Shown here piece by piece: positions 36,601 through 48,600 of a DNA stretch of 64,000 nt. The notes under the pieces are model-generated. The model did no database searches. It was not told the DNA's origin and worked only from the letters and a program-made list of their open reading frames with translations. The first letter of the stretch is position 1, and the number at the start of each line of letters is the position of its first letter. Position numbers and translations under genes: made by a program. This DNA comes from Ovis canadensis (lineage: Eukaryota; Chordata; Mammalia; Artiodactyla; Bovidae). The stretch covers positions 127,445,384 through 127,509,383 of the forward strand of contig NC_091250.1 in the NCBI RefSeq assembly GCF_042477335.2, in the 5' to 3' direction.

Positions 36601-39600
36601 CTTTAGGAATCCATCTGTGATTGTATGTCATCTTCGTCACAGCTGTGAGAGAAGAGAAAGGGTTCATACTCCCCATTTTCCACGTGTGGAAACTGAGGCA
36701 AAGGGAGATGACTTGCTGTGTTCATGATCACACATTTAGGGCGTGACAGACCCAAGATTTGAACCCAGGTCCCTTGATTAAAAAAAAAAAATTCCATCAT
36801 TTTTTAAGTACTAGAAAATGTAAGTATATGTGTGTGTGTGCTTAGTCACTAAGTCATGTCCAAATCTTTGTGACCCCGTGAACTGTAGCCCTCCAGGCTC
36901 CTCTGTCCATGGGATTTCCCAGGCAAGAATATTGGAGTGGGTTAACATTTCCTCCTACAGGGGAATCTTCCCGACCCAGGGACTGAGCTGTGTCTTTTGC
37001 ATTAGCAGGCGGATTCTTTACCACTGGCCCACCAGGGAAGCCTATATATATGGATCTACCTATCTACTTTGTTTTTACTGCTGGGAAAATATTTTGTTGA
37101 CATTTACATGTTACCCTTGCAATAAAGGGAAGAGAGCTGGTGTGTGTTAATCACTCAGCCACGTCCAGCTCTTTGTAACCCCATGGACTATAGCCCACCA
37201 AGCTCCTCTATCCGTGGGTTCTCCAGGAAAGAATACTAGAGTAGGTAGCCAATCCCTTCTCCAGGGGATCTTGCCGACCCAGGGATTGAACCCAGATCCC
37301 CTGTGTTGCCACCATCTGAGCCATCATCTAAGCCATCAGGAAATACCTATCTACTTTTTTTCACTGCTGGGAAAGTATTTCATTAGCATTTGTATGCTAC
37401 CCTTGTAATAAAAAGGTTTACTGGTGGCTCAGATGGTAAAGAATCTGCCTGCAACCTGGAAGACCCAGATTTGATCCCTGGGTTGGGCTTCCCATGTGGC
37501 TCAGTTGGTAAAGTATTTGCCTGCAATGCGGGAGACCTGGGTTCAATTCCTGGGTCAGGAAGTTCCCCTGGAGAAGGAAATGGCAACCCACTCCAGTATT
37601 CTTGCCTAGAGAATCCCATGGACAGAGGAACCTGGCGGGCTACAGCCATGGGGTGGCAAAGAGTCAGACATGACTGAGCAACTAACACACACCTGCGGTA
37701 AAGAGGAGAGAGCTGGTAGCCCTCTCCAAGGGGCTCAGTGAAGACAAAGACAAGGTTTGCCTGTCATAAGGCAAGTCTCACTTGGATGAGAAATGATTGT
37801 CCTGACTTGTCTTGATGATGCTGTGCCTGAAGGAATCTCTTGTGATTTTATTTTATGTTTTCATTTTGTGTTGATTCTTCCTCAGTCCCTGTTCTGGGAA
37901 AACAACCACCTCCTTGTCACCAGCTATGCAGAGAACGGCCGCCGCCTTGTCCCACTCTGCAACGTTTTGTATGGCAGGGTCGGAGATTTCTTGAACTGGT
38001 GTCGACAGACAAATGCCTCAGGTAAGACTTCCGCATGTATCACAAGAAAAGTCAGTGTTCCTATCTACTATGAAGCTTCCCTGGTAGTTCAGCTGGTAAA
38101 GAAACTGCCTGTAATGCAGGAGACCCCGGTTCTATTCCTGGGTTGGGAAGATCTGCCGGAGAAGGGACAGGCTACCCACTCCAGTATTCTTGGGCTTCCC
38201 CAGTGGTTCAGCTGGTAAAGAATGCACCTGCTATGCGGGAGACCTGGGTTCGATCCCTGGGTTGGGCAGATCCCCTGGAGAAGGGAAAGGCTACCCACTC
38301 TAGTATTCTGGCCTGGAGAATTCCGTGGGCTGTATAATCCATGGGATTGCAAAGAGTTGGACACGACTGAGTGGCTTTCCGTGCATTTGCCATTTTTGTT
38401 AAATGCTTTCCTATGCATTTATCTCATCCGATTGCCCTCAAATCCTCCCAGGTAAAGTGGTCATAATAATAATAATTAATAACCATAATAGAGAGCATCC
38501 ATCTTTGCTAGGTGCTGTTCTAAGCACTTTCATGTGCAGTATGTTCCCTACATACGAATGAGTTACATCTCAAGAGTGTGTTCGTAAGTCCAATAAGGCA
38601 AGCTAGGTACCCGACTAACACAGTCAGCTATATAGTACCGTACTGTGATAGGTTCATAATAGTTTGCACACAAACAATACATAAAAAACAAACACAAGAA
38701 TAAAGAAAACACGTCTAACCTTATAGTACAGTACCTTGAAAAGTAGAGGACAGCTGGCATCCAGGGGCTGGCATCCAGCGAACAGGCAAGAAGAGTTACT
38801 GACTGGAAGAGAGAGAGGAAGTGAGAGATGGTAGAGCCGAAAGATCGTCAGCAATAGGAGACGGAGGGCAAGCTGTGATTTCACTCACACCCGTTGATGA
38901 TGGTACAGCTTCGGGTTCCTTGCTGGAACCAGACGTACACTCAAACATCTTTGAAAGTTCGAGACTTGAAGCTCTATAGTAGGGGAGTTACTGTATCAAC
39001 TCATTGAATCCCTGCAACGGCCCCATGGGACAGTCCTCTCCTGATTCCTATTCTGACAAATGAGGAAACTGATGCACAGCAAGGTTGAGACACTAGCTCA
39101 GGAGTGCACAACATGTTAGCAGCAAAGTTAGACCGTCTGACTTCAGTCCTGCGTGACTCTGTCTCACTATCCTCAGAGGGGTAAACTGAGGCTGAAGGCA
39201 GTTAAATAACTTGAGGAACTGGGACCAAGATTCACCCCCGCTTCCCACTGGTTCTGAAAGCACACCAAACACTAGCCAATATTTTGAAATTCAGATTGTC
39301 AACTGAAAAAGAAAATGCACAATGTTAGAGCTGCGCGTCAGTTTTATTTAGGGCAACATGAAGACTATAGTCTGGGAGACAGCATTTCAGATAGCTCTGA
39401 GAAAGTGCTCTAAAGAGGCAGTGGGGAAGGTCAGTGTTATGTATGATTTCAGTGAAGGGGGTGCATACAGTCAGGCACTCACTTTGGCAAAGACTGGCTG
39501 CTAATCACAAGGAGCAGACATCACCACGAAGGATTTTAGTGCTTTTCTAGGTACGAAGAGATGCAAGAATTGGGATTGTTAAAACCTTTTGAAAATATCT

Positions 39601-42600
39601 GACTATCCGAAGACCTGTTCTGCCAGTTTTTCCCAGAGCACAGAGTGCCTCATTCTTGATCTCCACCCTAAACTCTTTTCAAGTGGTGTTGAAGGGCAGC
39701 AACTGCAGTGGCTCAAGATTTAATCCTTGTAGAGGTGGATGTAAAGTGCCACCTTGAAGTTGGCAAAATCTCAATGAAAGTTAAAGTCACAGAAACTGAC
39801 CTGATGGTAATGCAGACACTCCTCATTCATCAACTCCGCTGGCAACACAGTGGTCTCTGCCCTCAGGGAGCTTGTAGCCTTGGTGGTAGGTGGGGGAGGG
39901 GCATTTAGTCCAGAGGCTTGTACTCTGAGGCAGAAGGACTGGGTGCTCAGGAGTAAGCAGAGAGGGACACCAGCATGGATCAGAGACTCCAGAAGCTTCC
40001 CAGAGGCTCTTAGCTCTTAGTGAATCTTACACACCGAGCAGGACCAAGGCCAGCAAAGAAGTGGGTGCAGGGAGGTGGCCCTTTCGTGAAGACTGGAGAT
40101 TCTTCCTCCTTGGGTATTGGAGTCATTTTAAAAGTTAACTTCAGTTCAGTTCAGTCACTCAGTCATGTCTGACTCTTTGTGACCCCATGGACTGCAGCAC
40201 TCCAGTCCCCTCTTGTCCATCACCAGCTCCCAGAGCTTGCTCAAACTCATGTCCATCGAGTTGGTGATGCCATCCAACCATCTTATCCTCTGTTGTCCCC
40301 TTTTCCTCTCGCCTACAATCTTTCCCAGCACCAAGGTGTTTTCTAAGGAGTCAGTTCTTCACATCAGGTGGCCAAAGTATTGGAGCTTCAGCTTCAGCAT
40401 CAGTCTTCCCAATGAATATTCGGGGTTAATTTCCTTTAGGATTGACTGGTGTGATCTCCATGCAGTCCAAGGGACTCTCAAGAGTCTTCTCCACCACCAC
40501 AGTGTGAAAGCATCAATTCTTCGGCACTCAGCCTTCTTTGTGGTCTCTCATCCATATATGACTACTGGAAAAAGTATAGCTTTGACCAGACGGAAGAGAG
40601 GGACACTGTGGTATAACAGAAATGAATATTTGGTCTTGGTCCCCTGGTTTCTGGTAAGGCTCTTGAAAACCTTGGCGTTGAGGAGTGATAAGAGTGTCTT
40701 CTGTACAGCAATATGATGACTGGTGGTTGGGAGCCCCTAGGTAACTTTTGATGGGGGCTGCTGGCCAAAAACACAGAGGCATCATTAGAAAGCTGGAATT
40801 TTCAACCCCATCCTCTGTCCTCTGGGTAGGGGAGTGGGACTGGAGATTGAGTCAGTCACCAACAACTGACTCGATGATGCCTACATCATGAAGCCTCCAT
40901 AAAAACCCCTCTCTGATGGGGTTCGGGAAACCTCCAAATTGGTGAGCAGCTTAAGATGCTGGTACACCCAGAGGGACCAAGGAATCATCATGCATTTCCC
41001 TTCAAGTTCATATGGTGCCCTGCTTGGTCCTCCCTGGAATGAATTGGCAATGAGCACTTTCTCCTTCTTCTTTTTTTTTTAATAGAGTAAATGGGAGACA
41101 AATCCCATTATATAGCTGCTGAATTTTGCCCTTAAAATTTTTAAACATGGTACATTTTACCTTTTTGTATATTTTAAATATTATAAAATTTTTGTTTTCT
41201 GGCTAAGGACTGTTATTGTCTGGGTCTGTTTTTCTTGTATTTACTTCCAAGACTTGTGCTAATTACAGAAGACATTTCTCCCAATAAAGCAAAAAATATA
41301 TATATATATGTCATGCATATACATTTTAAATATTTATAATTTTAATATGTGTATAACATAATATTATATATAATTTTGGATATATATATCAATATATGTT
41401 GGAGTAGGAAATGGTAACTCACTCTAGTATTCTTGCCTGGAAAATTCCATGGACAAAGGAGCCTGGCAGGCTACGGTCCATGGGGTTGCAAAGAGTCAGA
41501 CAGGACTGAGTGAGCACACACACAAACCAATATATGTATCACTGGCTAGAACTCCAGCAGAGAAATAACCCATCTGTTCAATTCTCCACCTTCTTCACAT
41601 TTGTGTAGCAGAATGACGAATGTGTTCTTATCGGGGGTTGGATGCTCCTCACCAGGCTTCTTGTGGTCTAGGTAGACAGAGCTATGAATTTTAAGCCCAT
41701 ACACGTTCTGTAGAATGCGGCTCAATATATTTTGTTGGAGGGACTTCCCTGGTGGCCCAGTGGTTAAGATTTTACTTTCCAATGCAGGGGATGTGGTCTT
41801 GACCCCTTGTTGGGGAGGGCTCAAGATCCCATGTGCCTCTTGGCCATAAAGCCAAAACGTAAACCAGGAGCAATATTGTAACAAATTCATTAAAGATTTT
41901 TTTTAAAAATCCACTAAAATCTTTATATATATGGCTATAGTGGACCCAGCAAATATTTTCAATAAATCCCTTCCTGTTATAATTTCTGCAATGAAATGTG
42001 TCTGTCTGTTTTCCCTGTAGGACTCGACTACCAATCCTGTCCAACATCAGAAGATTGCGAAAACAACCCTGTGGATTCTTTCTGGAGAAGCGCATCCATT
42101 CAGGTAATCCTGGGGTGCACGGCTGGGCGGCATAGCAGGTGTGGGGCCTGTGAAGCGGGCGCCAGAGGGTTCAGAGGCATCACTGGGCCATCGCGTCAGG
42201 CCTTCATTTCCCTGTGTCTCACTTTCTGCCACGTTCTGATTCAGCCTCTTTGCTCCATAAAGGCGTGAGGATTTAAGAAGCTGAAATGCTTAATGCAGTG
42301 CCTGGCGCAGAGAAAATATTCTAAATGGTAGCTTCAGATGCGGATCTTAAACAGTCGTTATTGTTACTGTTGTGTCGCGGTGGTTGTTAGTATTGCAAAT
42401 CAAAGTGGTATTGGTTGCGATGTGAAGTGGCATAATCCCTGCTTTATGGGGCACCTGAGACCTATATGTGGGGGTCAGAAGTGTCCAGAAGGCTGATATT
42501 CTTAGGGAAGGAGATGATAGGAGACCAGAGATAAACTGGAGGTGCAGAAAGTGAAATGAAGTCGCTCAGTTGTGTCTGATTCTTTGCAACCCCATGGACT

Positions 42601-45600
42601 GTAGCCTACTAGGCTCCTCCATCCATGGGATTTTTCCAGGCAAGAATACGGGAGTGGGTTGCCATTGCCTTCTCCAGCAGATCTTCCCAACCCATGGACT
42701 GAACCCTGGTCTCCCGCATTGTAGGCAGACGCTTTACCATCTGAGCCACGAGGGAAGTCCCATGGTCCCCTAAAGGCCAGTCTGTTTTTCGGAGAATATC
42801 ATCAGCAGAATTGATAGTGATCAGTAGCTAGAAAACACCAGTGACTGCAGCTTACATTTCCTGTCACCAGCATTAGACCAAAGATTCCAAATAAGAAGGT
42901 GACATTTTTAGCTCAATGCCCGACAAAGAGCAGTTGACTGTTATCTGCATTGGCTAGGGCTCTGGCGATGTCCGGTCCTGCCACCGAACCCCTTTCAGGG
43001 TTATCTGTGTCCCTTTCTGTCTCATTTCCTGCCCTGGATCACCAGATGTCCACAGGAGCCACTGTTCATCCGGGCGAGGGACTCTTCGGTCAAATCTTCC
43101 GCTACAGGGGCAGTTTGGAACTAAGCGGAGGGTGGCTCCTGACAAAGGTGTTCTTATTCCTCTCTCTCCTGCCAGCTCTGGGGAGCCCTTGGTCTGTGCC
43201 TGCTCCCCACAGGTTCTGCCTGGAGTGCAGACTCCAGGGGGTAAGCTTCCCGAGCCCCTCATTGAGGAGTGGGGGGCTGTGTGTGGCCACACCATCACCT
43301 GAACGTGGGGTCCTGATGACCACGCAGGGGTGACGTCAGCATCGAATGCAGAGAGACCCATACGTTACCCAGTGGACCCACCCCGTTTCAAAGCGTGCTC
43401 CAAGTCACAAACGGAGTCTCGTAACCATGCTCACCCTTTATGACTGGAGAAGGAAATGGCAACCCACTCCAGTGTTCTTGCCTGGAGAGTCCCATGGACA
43501 GAGGCGCCTGGCGGGCTGCAGTCCTTGCAGTCACAAATAGTGGGACTCGACTGAGTGACTAACACAAACACACACACATTTTATGAACCCTCAGAATATG
43601 CTGGGTAGTCTGAATGTGAAGTGAGATGGTATAGTATTGATATACTGACGAGGAGAGGGTCTGAACCATGGCAGAGAAATATGCCGTAAATAGTATCATT
43701 TTAAATAATTTGATCATCACAGCAATCCTATGGGTAGGGACTTTTACTACCCTTGTTTTACAGATAGGAAAACGAGGCCAAGAATCTTAATCAGACTAAT
43801 TACTGAGCTAATAAATGTAGCAACTGGACACCATGACTTCATACAGCCTCACTGTATCTGCATTCCTTTTTCTTTTTCTCTTTTGGCTGTGCCATGTGGC
43901 ATTCAGGACCTTAGTTCCCCGACCAGGTATTGAACCTATGCCCCCTGCAATGGAAGAATGGCGTCTTAACCACTGGACCACCAAAAAAGTCCCGACATGC
44001 TTTGTTTTAATGAAAAAAATTTTTTATCACCAGTTTAATAGCTGCTCATGATAGAGAATGACAACTATAGAATGTATAAAGGAAAAAAACTAGTCATTCA
44101 CATTCCTGCTACCTAAGAGCAAATCATTTAACACAGTGGTCATCAGACCTTGGCATTTGCAGATTTAACCTCGAATGTTCGCATGTTTGGAAGCAACCTG
44201 AGACAGGTGTGGTGGCATGGAGCAGAGTGTTGCAGCCGGTATTGGGTGGCCCGTCTCTCCTGGTGGCTCAGATGGTAAAGAATCCACCTGTGATGTGGGA
44301 GACCAGGGTTCTATCCCCGAGTCAGGAAGGTCCCCTGGAGAAGGAATTGGTGACCCACTCCAGTGTTCTTGCCTGGAGAATTCCATGGACAGAGGAGCCA
44401 GGCAGGCTACAGTCCATGGAATCACGGAGTTGACATGACTGAGCGACTAACACTTAAAACTTAACACTGCCAGAGAGCAAGCCCGGCCTTGCGTATCTCA
44501 GATCTGCATGACAGCCCTGCCCTGCTCCACCTTCAGTCTAGAAGAAGCATTTTATCAGGGAAATCATATGCTCCAGTAGTGTGCTGAGCAGCAGATTGGG
44601 GAATTTGTCTGGCCCTGTTTCTGCCTTAGGAATTTTGGGGGTTAACTAATTCCCACACTTCTGCTCATTCGTTTTTGTGTTTTTCTTTCTTTATTTGACT
44701 CCACTGAGTCTCAGTTGTGACAGGCAGGATATTTTCAAGTTGCAGCACACAGGAGCCAGGTCCCTGACCTGGGATGGAACCCTGGCCCCCTGCGCTGATA
44801 GCGCAAGAGGCTTAGCCACTGGACCACCAGCGAAGTCCCCGCCCATTCATTTGGAACACAGTTGAGCGCAGGCATGCTCTGTCCATCTCGTCTCACACTG
44901 TGCTCTGGATGTAAGCACTTCTTGGGCTCTGGCCAGTCTTTCGTAGGCCTTTACCAGTGGTTGAGTCGTGTTTCAGACGTGGGAGCACCACGATGGACTT
45001 ACCCTCCCCTGGGGCTGACTGTTTAGATTGGTTACAAGCCCTGCTGCCGTAGAGCTCCCTGTGCACCAGGGGATCCTTCGTGATGCTTCCTGAGTATGTC
45101 TGGCTCATCGTCTGGGCGTGTGTTTCGCATTCATCCTGTCTCTTGGAGTTACTTCTGTGTGATTTGCACTGGCTAATAGGATGTGAGTGGGAGTGACTGC
45201 GTGACTTCTGGGTGTGTGTGTGCATGCACGCCAGGTCACTTTAGTCATGTCCGACTCTTTGCGACCCCATGGACTGTAGCCCGCCAGGCTCCTCTGTCCA
45301 TGGGATTCTCCAGGCAAGGATACTGGAGTGGCTTGCCATTTCCTCCTCCAGGGGATCTTCCCGCCTCCAGGATCAAACATGAATCTTCTGTGGCTCCCAC
45401 ATTGCAGACAGGTTCTTTACCACTGAGCCACTGGGGAAGACGTGAAGAACTGGTCTGTGGCTTGCCGCTTTTTCTCTCTTTTCACTGATAAACTATGACT
45501 CTGCAGATGTGGAGACTTCATTAGCTCGGGTCCCAGAGCAGGAGCATATGCAGGAAAACCCAAACCCCACATCCGAAAACCAGTGATACACATGTAGCAT

Positions 45601-48600
45601 GTGCGTGAAATAAGCCTTTCTTGTTTGAAGCCACTGGGATTTTTGAGACTGTGTGTAATGGCAGCAGCATAAGACAGCCTACACTGGTTGATACAGGGTT
45701 GGAATCTGATAGTGTTTTGCATGCTTTTGTTTTTTTAAAATAGTTCTTTATTTATGTTGGTTGTGCTGGGTCTTTGTTGCTGCTTGAAGGCGTTTTTCTC
45801 TAGTGGTGGTGTGGGAGTTCTCTTTGCAGTGACTTCTCTTCCTGCAGAGCCCAGGCTCTAGAGCACGGGCTCAGTAGTTGGGGCACACGGACTTAGTTGT
45901 TCGGTGGCCTGTGGGATCTTCCCAGACCAGGGATGGAACCCATGTGCCCTGAATGGGCAGGCAGATTCTTAACCACTGGACCAGCAAGGGAGTCCTGTAT
46001 TCTTTTATGATGGTAGATGACAGGCATGAGGTTTGCACATTTCAAAGCAATTTGCTTTCCAAGATATGCCGATTTACATCCCTTCTAGCTCTATGGAATA
46101 CCAGCCTTATCACATCCTTGTCAGTATTGAGGATTGTCAATTGAAAAAAAACGGTTGACTCTTTCATAGGTGAAAATGGTGTCTTGGCTAACTCACAATG
46201 CTTGTTTCTTTTTTGCAGTATGCAAGAGATAGTTCTGGGGTGATCAGTGTCATGCTGAATGGCTCGGAGCCAGCAGGAGCCTATCCTGTGAAAGGGTAAC
46301 GATGCGAGCCCTAGCATATATGACAAAGATGCCAAGATGTCTTTTTAATAGTTTTGAATGGAGGCGTAAGAGGATCGTCCCCATATCCCAATCTAGTGCT
46401 TTTGTAAGTTCAGCTGGAGCAGAACCACTGAATGACCTGGACATCAGAGCCATGTCCATGCCTTTATACCACTAACAGCTGAATGCACAAATGCAATAAG
46501 TAACCTAAAAGTTAAAGCTGAAAAGTAACCCCCAAAGGGCTTCCCTGGCGGCTCCGTGGTAAAAATCCACCTGCCCATGAAGGAGACCCAGGTTTGATCC
46601 TTGAGTCAGGAAGATCCCCTGGAGAAGGAAATGACAAGCCACTCCAGTATTCTCACCTGGAGAATCCCATGGACAGAGGAGCCTGGTAGGCTACAGTGCA
46701 TGAGGTCGCAGGACTTAGCAACAAAGTCACCACCAGTATTAAAAGTCATGTGTAAATCAGCTAACAATGATATGGGAACAGTGTCATATTGCTTTAGGAC
46801 TTGACAAAACGTGTGTTTCTCAGTTTTTTTGCAGATTTTGAAATTCCTTACCTCCAGAAGGATAAAATCACACGGATTGAGATCTGGGTTATGCATGAAA
46901 TCGGAGGACCCAAGGTGTAAGTTGCAGTGCTGCTGGTGATGCTCATGGTACAAACGTGCTTTTCTTGGATATGATGTGATCCAGTCTGATTTACATGTAC
47001 GGTTCTGGGGAAGCCACTGTCTTCTCTGTTCATAGTGTGGTGGGCAGAGAAAGGCAAAGGCTTGACTTTCTGAAATGCCAAGAGTCAGTCCCGAGCCCAG
47101 AGAGAAAGCCTCCTTTATCCAGAGACTCCTCTCAGCCTTTCTGAGTGACCAGGGCAGCATCAGACAGGAGAGGGCCTCATGCATTCGTGTGGGGCAAAGC
47201 CAATTTTCTCTCTCTGTCATTGGAAGTCCAAAAACCTCACCAGGAGTTCTCAGAATTGACTCATGGACTACGTAATGAAGACATTCTTTTCACAGAACAA
47301 CCAGCTTCATAACTGGGTCTCAGATAACTGGCTGAGAAAGCTTTTAAGATCCATACTTTTCTGAGAAACCACTAACTCAATGGTTGCATCAGCTCAGATA
47401 TCAATGCAAGCTTGAAGTCATCCTTTTTTTTAAAATTTTTTATTTTGTATTGGGGTATATAGCCGATTACATGTAGTGATAGTTTCAGCTGAACAGCGAA
47501 GGGACTCAGCCATACATGTACATATATCCATGTAGTGTCAGTGGCACTGAAATGTAGGACTGAACCTTTAACAACAGGGGACTGCTTTTTATGAATTATG
47601 CTCAGACTGTATAAAGGAGCCCAAGCAGGAATTAAAAATAATGGCAGAGAGGTACATACGTGGACACACAAACATGGGCAAACGCAGACTAAACACGCAT
47701 TGGGCAGCAGAATTGGGTTGTTATGTTCTCAGTCTCGTCGGAATAAATACGTTTAAAAAGTCGAAAGTGATGTACATCAACATGTTAGCAGAGGTTATCG
47801 CCAGCGATGTGAGATTTAGACTCCCCCGCCCTTTTTTTTTTTTTTTTTTGAGTTTTCTAACATTTTTTGATTTTGTATGTATTTTCTATTTCCATCTGAA
47901 GATCGACTTAATACGCTGTGGGTTGAATAAGGGGGCAGTCAGCTCGCTCGGAGCCCAAGCCCAGCCCAGCGCTGCATGTGCGGTGCGGCGGGGATGCGCC
48001 CTGTGGTCCACCGCGCATGCGCCAGCGCAGGCCTGGGCGTGGATGTGCGTGACTCGCAGGCTTCCGACAGGTTTAAGGTTCAGAGCGTCTCCACGTGGGA
48101 GCGGCGGCTCGGGCTCCCGCAACACCTCTGCGTTCAGAGAATCTGCCACGTATTTCTCCAGCGAGGAGTAGATCTCAGTAGCACGTGGCCAGTATAACTT
48201 TTCTTTAACACGGAAACAGCTTCTTTTATGTGGTATGTCTGTGTTTCTGTGTCAGGGAATCCTGTGGAGAAGGCAGCGTGAAGCTCCTGGAAGAGAGGCT
48301 GGACAAGATGGGTTTCCAGTACAGCTGTACCGATGACTACCCGTAGGTGGCGGATTGTAATCCGTTGTTCAGTCACTAAGTTGTGTCCGGCGCTTTGCAA
48401 CCCTCCCTGTCCTTCACTGTCTCCTGGAGTTTGTTCAAATGCATGCTTATCGAGTCTGTGACACTATCTAACCCTCTCATCCTCTGCTGCGCCCTTCTCC
48501 TCCTGTCTTCCGTCTTTCCCAGCATCAGGGTCTTTTCCAAAGAGTCGGCTCTTCACATTAGGTGGCCAAAGTATTGGAGCTTCAGCTTCAGCAACAGTTA

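Noticed and set aside
46606-47220. Minus-strand 204-codon frame with [10 protein letters not shown], resembling the mariner transposase motif
   Set aside because: The resemblance lies exactly antisense to BST1 exon 6 plus a Bov-tA. No inverted terminal repeats or other transposase blocks are present, so it is coincidental.
47641-48171. 176-codon + strand frame in BST1 intron 6
   Set aside because: Low-complexity Phe run from a T-tract and a GC-rich second half, with no similarity to any known protein. Treated as incidental.
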